Of a stretch of 64,000 nt of DNA, positions 25,399 to 34,099 are shown piece by piece; within the stretch, counting starts at the first letter, position 1, and each line of letters starts with the position of its first letter. The position numbers and the translations under genes were made by a program. This stretch comes from an uncultured Duncaniella sp. (lineage in GTDB: Bacteria > Bacteroidota > Bacteroidia > Bacteroidales > Muribaculaceae), in assembly GCA_910586665.1 (NCBI GenBank), contig CAJUIX010000004.1, positions 91,991 through 155,990 on the forward strand, given 5' to 3'. The notes beneath the pieces were generated by a model. The model was not told the origin of the DNA. It searched no databases and was given only the letters and a program-made list of their open reading frames with translations.

Positions 25399-25809
25399 TC
25401 ACAGTTTTTCGACCCTCACAATCACAGGGCGCGTCCCGTCGGGACATGAAATCACAGCCGGGGCATTTTTGAAGCCTACGGCGCAGTTGTCGTCACGGTT
25501 TACCCATGCGCAGATTGTGTTCCACAGTTGCGGGCAGAAATTTTTCGGACAGCATGTCGATGTTCTCAACTCAAATTCATCGCCGGCTTTGAAGCAGGGG
25601 CATGGCCCGCTTTCCGGGTCGTCGAGGAAAAGCGCCTGGAGGTCTATATGACATTCGCGGCGGATTATTGTAACCTTGCACTGGTGGCCAAGCGAGGGAA
25701 GAGCCTGCCCTGGAGGAGTCTGGGCGTTTGCAGCCGCGCCAGGAAGTCTGCACATGCCGATAGCGGCAGTGGCTATAGATGCTATTTTACAAAAGTGTCT
25801 TCGGTTCAT
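25399..25809 (-). CDS. TIGR04076 family protein with Tat-like signal
   Basis: This 136-residue protein begins NRRHFCKIASIATAAIG, a twin-arginine-like signal. The mature part matches the TIGR04076 pattern: CKVTIIRRECHIDLQALF, PESGPCPCFKAGDEFEL and CPQLWNTICAWV. It is rich in Cys, including CPCF and CCPKNFCP, suggesting metal or disulfide chemistry. The role of the family is not known. A TAACTTTG -7 box lies on the minus strand at 25820-25827. Tat export of a TIGR04076 protein suggests that it folds, perhaps with a cofactor, before export; this is inference. Confidence 0.8.
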   Translation of the reverse strand: MNRRHFCKIASIATAAIGMCRLPGAAANAQTPPGQALPSLGHQCKVTIIRRECHIDLQALFLDDPESGPCPCFKAGDEFELRTSTCCPKNFCPQLWNTICAWVNRDDNCAVGFKNAPAVISCPDGTRPVIVRVEKL

Positions 25810-25947
25810 AGTCAGGTTGCAAAGTTAAGTCTTTTTTTATAAATGATACTCTAAATATGACCGAATTAGGAAATAATGAAAATAAAAAGGCTGAAAAAAT
25901 TTCCTCAAATCGAAAAAAACGATTAATTTTGTGCTCGAAAAGTGATT

Positions 25948-26020
25948 GCGGCAGTAGCTCAGTTGGTAGAGCATCAGCTTCCCAAGCTGAGGGTCGCGAG
26001 TTCGAGCCTCGTTTGCCGCT
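25948..26020 (+). tRNA. tRNA-Gly (anticodon CCC)
   Basis: The 73-nt cloverleaf folds by eye: acceptor GCGGCAG with TTGCCGC (one G-U), D arm GCTC/GAGC, anticodon stem TCAGC/GCTGA with loop TTCCCAA (anticodon CCC, reading GGG), and T arm GCGAG/CTCGT with the TTCGAGC loop. CCA is not encoded. A strong terminator follows 10 nt later. Confidence 0.95.
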
Positions 26021-26026
26021 CTGTTG

Positions 26027-26066
26027 AAAATCAGGTAGTTAGTATTAACTGACTGCCTGATTTTTT
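26027..26066. terminator. Terminator shared by tRNA-Gly and the trkH gene
   Basis: A 13-bp stem with two G-U pairs on the plus strand (26031-26043 with 26048-26060), an ATTA loop and six T (26061-26066) end the tRNA transcript. The reverse strand also folds and reaches four uridines, so it can end the convergent trkH-like gene. Confidence 0.85.
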
Positions 26067-27441
26067 ATGCCGCGAGGTCTGATTTTGTGTGGGTGGTGAA
26101 ACGTTTTTTGCGTGTATTGATGACCAGCGCCGAGCCAAAAGTGATGACTCCGACACGTCCCACATACATTAGGACTATGATTACCATCTTGCCTATGGCC
26201 GAGAGTTCGGGAGTGATGCCGGTGCTGAGTCCGACGGTTCCGATTGCGGATGTGGCTTCAAATAAAATTTGTGACAGTTTGAACGGCTCGCTGTACGATA
26301 GAATTACCGAGCCGAAGAATATCATTGTCCCGTAGGTGATTACACTTGTCAAAGCCGTGTATACCCGATATGGCGGTATGATGCGTCCGAGGAAGGTGAC
26401 ATCATTCTTTAGCCCGAGTTTCGATACGATGAATCCCCACACAGCCGAGACCGACGTGCATTTTACGCCGCCGCCGGTGCCTGAAGGGGAGGCGCCGACA
26501 AACATGATGAGGGAAAATACGAGTATCGGTCCTACCCGGAGAGTAGAAAGATCCATAGTGTTGTAGCCGACGGTCGTCATGGCCGACATGGTCTGGAAGA
26601 ATGACAGGAGAAGGCGTTGTCCCCAGCCTTGCCCGGTGGCTGCGGTAGGTGAGAGGGCGAGTATGACTGTGCCTCCTATTGTAAGGATGCCGGTCGTGAG
26701 CATGATTACTTTGGAGGTGAAGGAAATTGAGTAGTTACGCCGGCTTAATTTATGGCTCATGTCCGTTATGAAGATAAAGCCCATAGCGCCCGCATAACTT
26801 AGAAGGATGACAGTGAGGTTGATAGCGATATTGTCGCTGAAGCGGCACAGCGAGTCGCTGAATGGGCTGAATCCTGCCGTACAGAATGATGATATTGATA
26901 AGAATACTGAATTCCATCCGGCCATCTCAACCCCGGCATGTCGAAGTGCAAAGAAGAACGAGATGAAGCCGAGAACCTCGAATATGAGTGTGAAGTGAAT
27001 AATGTTGTTCACGAGGTCATGCAGTTTCATGCCATACGGTATGGCTATCGAGGTGCTGACAACCTTGTCGCTGTATTGGTCGGAATGGTGGGTGAGGCGG
27101 TAGATGATATATGAACTCATGGTCATGTAGCCTACGCCACCTATCTGTATCAGCAGAAGGATAACGAACTGGCCGAAGATTGTGTATGTCCCCGGAATGT
27201 CGACAGTGGCAAGGCCGGTGGTCGATACAGCTGACACTGCCGTGAATAGATTGTCGAGCCACCCAGTGTGGATGTGTGTTGACCAGGGAAGCATGAGCAG
27301 TCCGAAGCCGACTGTCATATAGACGAGATAACCTGTCAGTATATTGCGTTCTGGTATGTCTGACTGATGTCCGAAGGTGGTCAGCCGCGTCAGACTGAAC
27401 CGAAGCAGCAGCTGGCGGATATATCGTGTGAACGTTTTCAT
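26065..27441 (-). CDS. TrkH/KtrB-type potassium uptake protein
   Basis: This 458-residue membrane protein has the four repeated pore loops of the TrkH/KtrB superfamily with selectivity-filter glycines: SAVSTTGLAT, SSFCTAGFSPF, MTTVGYNTMDLS and SAIGTVGLSTG. It takes up potassium, usually with sodium or proton coupling and a cytoplasmic TrkA/KtrA ring. No trkA/ktrA is adjacent in the window, so the regulatory subunit must lie elsewhere. The gene is divergent from the NSS transporter; its stop overlaps the shared terminator. Confidence 0.92.
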   Translation of the reverse strand: MKTFTRYIRQLLLRFSLTRLTTFGHQSDIPERNILTGYLVYMTVGFGLLMLPWSTHIHTGWLDNLFTAVSAVSTTGLATVDIPGTYTIFGQFVILLLIQIGGVGYMTMSSYIIYRLTHHSDQYSDKVVSTSIAIPYGMKLHDLVNNIIHFTLIFEVLGFISFFFALRHAGVEMAGWNSVFLSISSFCTAGFSPFSDSLCRFSDNIAINLTVILLSYAGAMGFIFITDMSHKLSRRNYSISFTSKVIMLTTGILTIGGTVILALSPTAATGQGWGQRLLLSFFQTMSAMTTVGYNTMDLSTLRVGPILVFSLIMFVGASPSGTGGGVKCTSVSAVWGFIVSKLGLKNDVTFLGRIIPPYRVYTALTSVITYGTMIFFGSVILSYSEPFKLSQILFEATSAIGTVGLSTGITPELSAIGKMVIIVLMYVGRVGVITFGSALVINTRKKRFTTHTKSDLAA

Positions 27442-27507
27442 TAGAGCAATAAATTGGTCATTTTCTTATTATAACATATATGTAAATGTCAATGTTGCAG
27501 CTCCCGG

Positions 27508-27540
27508 TTTGACATTTTCGGCTAATAATGCGTATCTTTG
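27508..27540 (+). promoter_or_regulatory. Bacteroidetes promoter of the NSS transporter
   Basis: TTTG (27508-27511), 21 bp, TATCTTTG (27533-27540). This leaves a leader of about 20 nt before the ATG at 27567. Confidence 0.7.
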
Positions 27541-27566
27541 TAAGAATTTTCTAATAATGTCAAAGT

Positions 27567-28913
27567 ATGAGTGAAAATCGAGTGCAGTTTGCCACCCGGC
27601 TCGGTGTTATAGCCACGACTGTCGGCTCCGCCGTCGGGCTTGGCAATATATGGCGCTTCCCTTTTGAGGCCGGTGCACACGGCGGGGGTGCCTTTCTGAT
27701 TATTGATCTGTTTTTTATTTTCATAGTAGGCATCCCGGTGGTCTGTGCCGAGTTCGTCATAGGTCGTCACACCGGCTCTAATGTCCGAGGAGCCTTCCGT
27801 CGGCTTGCTCCAGGCAAGGCATGGGGTGTGGTCGGCTACATCGGCCTGCTGGCCTCGGTTCTGATTCTCAGTTTTTACTCCGTCGTGGCCGGTTGGACGC
27901 TGGAGTATATCTATCGCTCTGTCGTAGGTTTCGGTGGTGTGGAGAGTGTCGAGGGACTCCACAGCCAGTTTGATGCTTTTGCCACCTCCGACTGGCGCCC
28001 CCTGATGTGGACGCTCGTCTTCCTAGGACTCAACTATTTCATACTTTCCCGTGGAGTTCAGAAGGGCATCGAGCGGATGTCAAACATTATGATGCCGCTG
28101 CTGTTCGTGATTCTCATCGTATTCTGCGTCAACTCGCTGATGATGCCGGCTGCCGCTGAGGGTCTGGAGTTTCTCTTCAAACCTGATTTCTCAAAAGTGA
28201 CCCCTACGGTTATGCTCAGCGCTATGGGGCAGGCATTTTTCTCGCTCAGTCTCGGCCTCGGATGCCTGATAACGTATTCAAGCTATTTTAAAAGGGATAC
28301 TCACCTGGTGCGCACTGCCGGAGTGATGGCCTCACTCGACACCCTTGTGGCAGTCCTGGCGGGAATAATCATCTTTTCCGCAGTATTCACCTTCGGCATG
28401 GAACCGGCTGCCGGGCCAAAGCTCGTGTTTGAAATCCTCCCTTCGATATTTTCCCGTATGCCGGGTGCGGTGATATGGTCGACCCTGTTCTTTGTGCTGC
28501 TTATGCTTGCATCGCTGTCGTCGACAATCTCGATGAGTGAAATCAGTATCGCATATCTGACCGACGAGTTCGGCATGGGGCGCCGTAAGGCCACAATACT
28601 TAATATCGGTGTAGCCATGCTCTTAGGCTCGTTGTGCGCACTTTCGTTTGGGGCACTTTCGGACTGGACTATCTGCGGCATGACGGTGTTCAACTTCTTC
28701 GACTATGTGTCATCCAACATTCTTCTCCCCATAGGAGGCATGGTTATCTCGATATTCGTCGGGTGGGTGCTGAAGCGTGGTATTGTCAACGAAGAACTTG
28801 GAGCCGGCAGCGGTATTTCCCGAGTAATCGTAAGCCTTATAGTGGTTTGTCTGCGTTACGTCGCCCCTCTCTGTATAGCACTCGTATTCCTGTTCGGCCT
28901 CGGGATATTCTGA
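27567..28913 (+). CDS. Sodium-dependent neurotransmitter-symporter family (NSS/SNF) transporter
   Basis: This 448-residue protein has the LeuT-type fold: GLGNIWRFPFEAGAHGGGAF in TM1 with the sodium/substrate-binding unwinding, and about 11-12 membrane segments. The bacterial NSS signature regions (FSLSLGLGCLITYSSYF in TM6-7, ASLSSTISMSEISIAYLTDE in TM8) are present. It imports a small amino-acid-like solute with Na+; the substrate is not predictable. It has its own promoter, divergent from the potassium transporter. Confidence 0.93.
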   Translation: MSENRVQFATRLGVIATTVGSAVGLGNIWRFPFEAGAHGGGAFLIIDLFFIFIVGIPVVCAEFVIGRHTGSNVRGAFRRLAPGKAWGVVGYIGLLASVLILSFYSVVAGWTLEYIYRSVVGFGGVESVEGLHSQFDAFATSDWRPLMWTLVFLGLNYFILSRGVQKGIERMSNIMMPLLFVILIVFCVNSLMMPAAAEGLEFLFKPDFSKVTPTVMLSAMGQAFFSLSLGLGCLITYSSYFKRDTHLVRTAGVMASLDTLVAVLAGIIIFSAVFTFGMEPAAGPKLVFEILPSIFSRMPGAVIWSTLFFVLLMLASLSSTISMSEISIAYLTDEFGMGRRKATILNIGVAMLLGSLCALSFGALSDWTICGMTVFNFFDYVSSNILLPIGGMVISIFVGWVLKRGIVNEELGAGSGISRVIVSLIVVCLRYVAPLCIALVFLFGLGIF

Positions 28914-29001
28914 TTGTGAACCATTTGCTTTAGTAAGATGTGCGCATCTGTCATACAATCTAATTTTTACCAGAAATTTTTTTACTATCGAGGTTAGGTT
29001 T

Positions 29002-29628
29002 TTGCAAGTCCGGGTGTCTTATGGGTGTAATGAGATTGTCTGCCTGACATCATCAGCTGCTAACTCCAAAGATAGGGTAGATGAGGAGGATATTGAGCAT
29101 GAGTGGATGCGGCTTGAGCAAAGAATCCAGACCACGATGCCGGATATGCTTCCCGAGGGAAGCCACGGTATGATACGGCGCCTGCCTCTGCTTGCCTTCT
29201 TCCGCAATCGTGCAGCGGTGATAACTTCTGTAACTATGACATCATTGGTCGCAGTCGCTGTAGGCATAAGTATGAAATATGGATTTGACAGCGACGCAAA
29301 GCGGGAGTCAGACATAGAAAATATTACTAATGAGGCCTATGCCCCAACTTCTGTTGCCTCATATACTGAACCGAAGGATAGTATATCAGTAGATGTAACC
29401 GGGGGCTGTGAGGCTGTGATTTTTGAAAATGAGACCCTCGACACTATTCTTGGACGCATAGCTGCCAGCTATGAGGTTAGAATCGTGATTGCCAATCCCG
29501 ACAAGGGGCGCCTGCGTCTCTATTTCAAGTGGGACAGGACGAAGACATTGGAAGAGGTCGTGGCTCAGCTCGACAACTTTGAGCAAATCAATATAAAACT
29601 TGATGGCAGGACAATAAAGGTAGACTGA
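29002..29628 (+). CDS. FecR-like anti-sigma factor (DUF4974), possibly 5' damaged
   Basis: The protein of about 208 residues has an acidic helical N-terminus (DRVDEEDIEHEWMRLEQRI), one membrane segment (AAVITSVTMTSLVAVAVGIS) and a C-terminal DUF4974-type domain (VIFENETLDTILGRIAASYE, LRLYFKWDRTKTLEEVVAQL). Such proteins hold an ECF sigma factor until an STN-containing TonB receptor signals, and just such a receptor follows 5 nt later, broken. No ECF sigma gene is adjacent. The only in-frame starts near the 5' end are TTG 29002 and GTG 29014. The better ATG at 29021 is one base out of frame and reads MGVMRLSA then stops; one added base would join it to NEIVCLTSSAANS. A start-proximal deletion is therefore possible. 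Confidence 0.7.
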   Translation: MQVRVSYGCNEIVCLTSSAANSKDRVDEEDIEHEWMRLEQRIQTTMPDMLPEGSHGMIRRLPLLAFFRNRAAVITSVTMTSLVAVAVGISMKYGFDSDAKRESDIENITNEAYAPTSVASYTEPKDSISVDVTGGCEAVIFENETLDTILGRIAASYEVRIVIANPDKGRLRLYFKWDRTKTLEEVVAQLDNFEQINIKLDGRTIKVD

Positions 29629-29633
29629 GAGTC

Positions 29634-32045
29634 ATGAAAAGAATTATTATTGCTTTAGCTGTCCTCGCGGTCTGTTTTTCGTCGCGAGCCTATACTTTCG
29701 ATTACGATTTTAAGGATACGCCGATTGCCCGCGCCCTCATGCAGATTATCAAGGAGCATCCCGAGGTGGAAATCAGCTTTATCTACAATCAGCTTGATGA
29801 CTATAAGACTAATACGGCGGTACGCTCTGACGATATAGCCGATGCTGTCCGCCAGATCGTCAGCTACAATCCCGTGTCGGTCATGGTGGTCGGAAACCAG
29901 ATTTTTGTCGAGGCTCTTCAAAAAGGGAAATATAAATACACAGGCCGTGTAGTCGACGAGTACGGGGAGACAGTCCCATTCGCATCGGTGATGCTCCTTA
30001 TGCCGAAGGACTCTACAGTCATTACTTACGGTACGACCGACAGCAACGGCTGCTTCTCCATCCCCTGCGACCGCCGCAACGTCCTGGCAAAGCTGAGTGG
30101 CGTCGGCTACAGGACCACATATAATAAATGTGGCAGCTTCAATCTCGGCGACCTCCTGCTTGCGTCCAATTCTATCTATCTGAAAGGCGTCACAGTCGAG
30201 GCTCCGACCGCCTATGTCGCTTCAGACCGCTCTGTCTATACCCCGACTCGACGTCAGAAGAGAATATCGCAGGATGCGACCGATCTTCTCAAGGTCATGG
30301 CTATGCCTGAAATTAATGTTGACCCGTTTTCAAATGCGGTTACTGATAATTTGGGCCATTCGGTGCCCATATACATTAATTATATGCCAGCCTCTGGCCA
30401 TGATTTGTCAGGGATGCGTACAGCCGATGTACGCCGCGTTGAGTTTCTCTACGCACCGACTGATTCGCGCTTCCGAGGAGCGCAGCAGGTCATAAATTTC
30501 ATCATGGATGAATATGAATACGGCGGCTATACAAAGGGGACTGCGAAGGAGGACTTTCTCGTCGGTCTTATGAGCAATGTAAGTGCCTATTCGAAGTTTT
30601 CCTATAAAAAAATGACTTACGATTTATATGTAGGGGCAAAGAATCAGGATGACCGCCACAACGGAAACTTTACCGAAGCAGTATATTCATTGAAGGACGA
30701 TGAGGGCAAGCCATACACTGTCAGGCGCATAGAGAAGATGGAAGACTCGCATTTTATCCAAAACCAGTATCCAGTCACTTTCCGGGCAAGTTACAATGGA
30801 AAGAAAGTCCAGATTCGCAACACTGTCGGTTTCACCTACCTTTGGAAGCCTGAGAATACCGAGGGCGGAAGCCTCGAATATCTTCCGTCATTAGGAACCG
30901 ACTATGAATATTCACGGGAATACACCAAGCGGAGCAATTCATTCTCCTACTCAGGAGTATATTTCTTTGTCCTTCCTAATAAATACTCTCTGAACCTCAC
31001 TCCTAAAATCAGCTACTCCCAAATTAATGATAATGACAATTATGTGGCGAGTGCGACTCCCGAGGTAGTCAGGGATGCAGATGAAAAGTCTTATTCGATA
31101 AGGGTGGACGCAAATCTCAATAAGCAGTTCGACAAGAAAAATTCCGTATCGTTGGATGCAGCTGTCTTTAAGTCATATAACAACGTGCGCTATAGCGGCT
31201 CAAGTAGCTCGAGAAGCAGATATGACATGACGTCAGCCTTTGGCGGACTCACTTATAACTTGAAAACAGGACCACTGACGCTAAACGCGGATTTCGCCGT
31301 GGTATGGGAGCGTAATGTTATTAACGGTAAAAACTATGACGAGCCCATCTTCAATTAGGCTACGCCTTTAACCGAAAGAACAGGATTAATCTTTCATCAG
31401 AGTTTGCAAGCTTTACTCCCGAACTGAGCAATAAGACTCCGAATATTCTGAAGAAGAATGAGTTTATGTATGTTACGGGCAATCCTAATCTTGAAAATTA
31501 CTGAGTCTATAGCCTGGGCTTAAGCTATACATGGTTGCCTACCAATCAGTTCAGGACCAATATCTTTGGCAATTATCAGGGATTTTCCGACCGTATGAAG
31601 GTGGCATATTCTGAATATGAGGGAGGGAAGGCTCTCCTGAGGTCATATATCAACGACGGTAGTTCCCATCGTATCTATTCAGGCTTTAGGTTTTATTGGA
31701 CTCTTATGAATAAGAATCTTCTACTTTCGCTCAGCCCGGAGTGGGATTTTTACCGTATAACAGGCCTTTATGCCAAGAGCCTGAATTCACTATTCGTTAG
31801 TGGCAGTGCCTCATATTATGTCGGCGATTTCTTTTTTGAGGGTCGCTATAAGATGCGTGCCAAGGATTTGAACCAGGAGACTGGTGTCATCTAGCGCGGG
31901 CGGGATATGTACTCATTCGCAGCCGGCTGGAGCAACGGAAACCTCAATATACGCCTTATGGCGCAAAACATTTTTAATGGCAGCTGGCTTAGATACACGC
32001 GGAATTACACGTCGTCTCTCTATTTATGCCTCGCACACCAGCGCG
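29634..32045 (+). pseudogene. Decayed STN-domain TonB-dependent receptor
   Basis: The 5' part (29634-31358, 574 residues) has a signal peptide, an STN-like domain (FDYDFKDTPIARALMQIIKE), a CarboxypepD-like domain (YTGRVVDEYGETVPFASVML), a plug and half a barrel, then stops at IFN. The barrel continues in another frame from about 31358 (GYAFNRKNRINLSSEFASF), meets TGA at 31502 (NPNLENY*VYSLGLSYTW), continues to TAG at 31892 (NQETGVI*RGRDMYSFAAGW) and loses its C-terminal strands where hisIE begins. One frameshift, two nonsense codons and a missing 3' end mean the gene is dead. With the anti-sigma gene it is the remnant of a cell-surface signalling system. Confidence 0.88.
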
Positions 32046-32059
32046 ATATTATAGTCCGT

Positions 32060-32659
32060 TCAGCTGTGGCGTCGGAGCAGCTCTTTTTCAAGTTCCGGCA
32101 GGGTTATGCCCATTTGCTCGATGAGGACGAGGAGGTGGTAGATGAGGTCGCAGGCCTCGTAGGTGAAGCGGTCTTTGTTGCCGTCGACAGCCTCGACCAC
32201 TGATTCTACGGCTTCCTCGCCTACCTTTTGCGCGATTTTCTTCACACCTTTTATAAATAGGCGTGTCGTGTAGCTGTCGTCGGGCATCTCGGCGTGTCGG
32301 CGTTGGATCAGTGCGGACAGAGAACGTATAAAGCCCTCTTCCGCTCCTGTGTCGAAGCATGATGTGGTCCCGCGGTGGCAGGTGGGGCCGTGGGGGTGTG
32401 CCTTTATTAATAAGGTGTCGCCGTCGCAGTCGGCATACATGTCAACAACGTCGAGAAAGTTGCCGCTTGTCTCCCCTTTGGTCCACAGGCATCGGCGGGT
32501 GCGGCTGTAGAAGGTGACATGGCCGGTGGCGCATGTTTTTTCAAATGATTCACGGTTCATATAGCCGAGCATCAGCACGCGGAGCGTGACTGCGTCCTGA
32601 ATTATGACGGGCAGGAGGCCGTCGGCACATTTTTCGAGATTGAAATCATCAAAGGTCAT
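32060..32659 (-). CDS. hisIE: Bifunctional phosphoribosyl-AMP cyclohydrolase / phosphoribosyl-ATP pyrophosphatase
   Basis: This 199-residue protein catalyses histidine biosynthesis steps 2 and 3. The HisI domain (about 1-115) has VLMLGYMNRESFEKT, WTKGETSGNFLDVVDMYADC and the metal-binding CDGDTLLIKAHPHGPTCHRG. The HisE domain (about 118-199) has TTRLFIKGVKKIAQKVGEEA and the acidic EACDLIYHLLVLI. Its start overlaps the end of hisF by 4 nt (translational coupling). The convergent receptor pseudogene runs into its 3' end. Confidence 0.97.
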   Translation of the reverse strand: MTFDDFNLEKCADGLLPVIIQDAVTLRVLMLGYMNRESFEKTCATGHVTFYSRTRRCLWTKGETSGNFLDVVDMYADCDGDTLLIKAHPHGPTCHRGTTSCFDTGAEEGFIRSLSALIQRRHAEMPDDSYTTRLFIKGVKKIAQKVGEEAVESVVEAVDGNKDRFTYEACDLIYHLLVLIEQMGITLPELEKELLRRHS

Positions 32660-33414
32660 AGCCTGACAGGTATATTGCGTTGTTGTAATTCTTTCTTTAG
32701 TTCAGAAATGGTGATTTCACCATAGTGGAATATCGAGGCCGCCAGGGCCGCGTCAGCTTTCCCGAGGGTGAAGACATCGGCTATGTCGCCGACGCTTCCG
32801 GCACCCCCGGATGCAATGATAGGGATGCTTAGCTCGTCGGCAAGACGGGCGAAAGTGTCGCAGGGGTAGCCCGAGCGGGTACCGTCATGGTTCATGGAGG
32901 TGAACATCAGCTCTCCCGCCCCCATATCCTGGGCCTGCTTTGCCCATGAGAAAAGCTCGCGCTCGCTCAGACGGCTCCCGCCGTGGGTTGTGACATGCCA
33001 GATTCCGTCCTCGGTCAGACGCGCGTCAATGGCTATGACCACAAACTGGCTCCCATAGCGGGTGGCAATCTCTGAAATCAGTTCGGGACGACGGACAGCG
33101 GCAGAGTTGACCGTGATTTTGTCGGCTCCTGCGTCGAGCAGGCGCGATGCGTCATCGAGCGATGCGATGCCGCCACCGACAGTGAAGGGGATATTGAGCC
33201 GGTCGGCAATCTTGCGCACGAGCTGCGAGAAGGTGTTGCGCTCCTCGAGAGTGGCGCTGATGTCGAGAAACACAAGCTCGTCGGCACCTTCGCGAGCATA
33301 TCGGGCACCCAGTTCCACCGGGTCGCCGACATCGGTCAGCCCCACGAAGTTTATGCCCTTGACCGTGCGACCGTTTTTGACGTCAAGACATGGGATTATG
33401 CGTTTGGCAAGCAT
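32656..33414 (-). CDS. hisF: Imidazole glycerol phosphate synthase subunit HisF
   Basis: This 252-residue TIM barrel makes imidazole glycerol phosphate and AICAR from PRFAR and HisH-derived ammonia. Catalytic Asp11 (IPCLDVKNGRTVKG) and Asp130 (VVIAIDARL) are present, as are the phosphate-binding loops FTVGGGIAS and IASGGAGSVGD. A TAATTTTG -7 box lies on the minus strand at 33447-33454. Only hisF and hisIE are in the window; the rest of the pathway, including the partner HisH, must be elsewhere. Confidence 0.97.
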   Translation of the reverse strand: MLAKRIIPCLDVKNGRTVKGINFVGLTDVGDPVELGARYAREGADELVFLDISATLEERNTFSQLVRKIADRLNIPFTVGGGIASLDDASRLLDAGADKITVNSAAVRRPELISEIATRYGSQFVVIAIDARLTEDGIWHVTTHGGSRLSERELFSWAKQAQDMGAGELMFTSMNHDGTRSGYPCDTFARLADELSIPIIASGGAGSVGDIADVFTLGKADAALAASIFHYGEITISELKKELQQRNIPVRL

Positions 33415-33598
33415 ATTCTTATATTATTATATGTGTAACGGAAGTGCAAAATTAACTATTTTTCTTTCATAAACTGCATAAATTGTATTTAAACAGGCCC
33501 GATATGTGTGAAATTGTTAAATATAGACTTTTCTTATGACAATATTTTGCGTTTTTTTGCTAAAAAATCAAGCTTGGCGAAAAAAAGACTAAAAAAAG

Positions 33599-33629
33599 TT
33601 TGGTATGTAAATTATTTGTTATACCTTTG
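33599..33629 (+). promoter_or_regulatory. Consensus promoter of the small lipoprotein gene
   Basis: TTTG (33599-33602), 19 bp, TACCTTTG (33622-33629) matches the Bacteroidetes consensus exactly in an AT-rich region, about 50 nt upstream of the ATG. Confidence 0.8.
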
Positions 33630-33678
33630 CGGTGTTTTTGAAGCTTAAAAATTGTTTTATAATTTAATCAAAAAGAAA

Positions 33679-33879
33679 ATGAAAAAGTTAGTTTTATTAC
33701 TCGCTGTTGTATTTAGCGCATCACTTTTCTCTTGCGGTTCTTCTGACAAGAAGGCTGAGGCTGCTGATTCTGCTGTTGTAGAAGAAGTTGCTGTAGAAGA
33801 AGTAGCTGTTGTTGATACCGTAGCTCCCGATTCAGTTGCTACTGACACTGTAGTTGCTGTTGCTGCTGTTGCTGAATAA
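33679..33879 (+). CDS. Small Val/Ala/Glu/Asp-rich lipoprotein
   Basis: This 66-residue protein starts at MKKLVLLLAVVFSASLFSC, giving a clear lipobox with Cys19, then GSSDKKAEAADS and a low-complexity tail of Val, Ala, Glu, Asp and Thr (VVEEVAVEEVAVVDTVAPDS). The start 27 nt upstream in the same frame would spoil the signal peptide. A consensus promoter upstream and a strong terminator downstream indicate a separately and perhaps strongly expressed gene. Small abundant lipoproteins of this kind are common in Bacteroidales but have no assigned function. Confidence 0.8.
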   Translation: MKKLVLLLAVVFSASLFSCGSSDKKAEAADSAVVEEVAVEEVAVVDTVAPDSVATDTVVAVAAVAE

Positions 33880-33924
33880 TTCACAGCGACCAAATCGTAA
33901 CTTTCTTAGCACAAGAAAAAATTT

Positions 33925-33962
33925 AAGCTGATTGCTCGATTGGGCGACCAGCTTCTTTTTTG
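33925..33962 (+). terminator. Intrinsic terminator of the small lipoprotein gene
   Basis: A 13-bp stem with one mismatch and two G-U pairs (33925-33937 with 33942-33954), a 4-nt loop and a CTTTTTT run. Confidence 0.75.
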
Positions 33963-34099
33963 TGTCCTGACGTAATATTTATTGGCATTATTGCACAATT
34001 TATTTGGCTTTTGGAGGGCAATAAGTCCTTTATTAAGGAAAAAATTACTAATTTTGTTCTTATAAACATGCCGGCATCGCGGCATAGACAGAGTGACTC

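Noticed and set aside
31502..31894. TGA/TAG in the receptor as recoded codons
   Set aside because: A separate frameshift and loss of the 3' end accompany them, so decay is the simpler reading.
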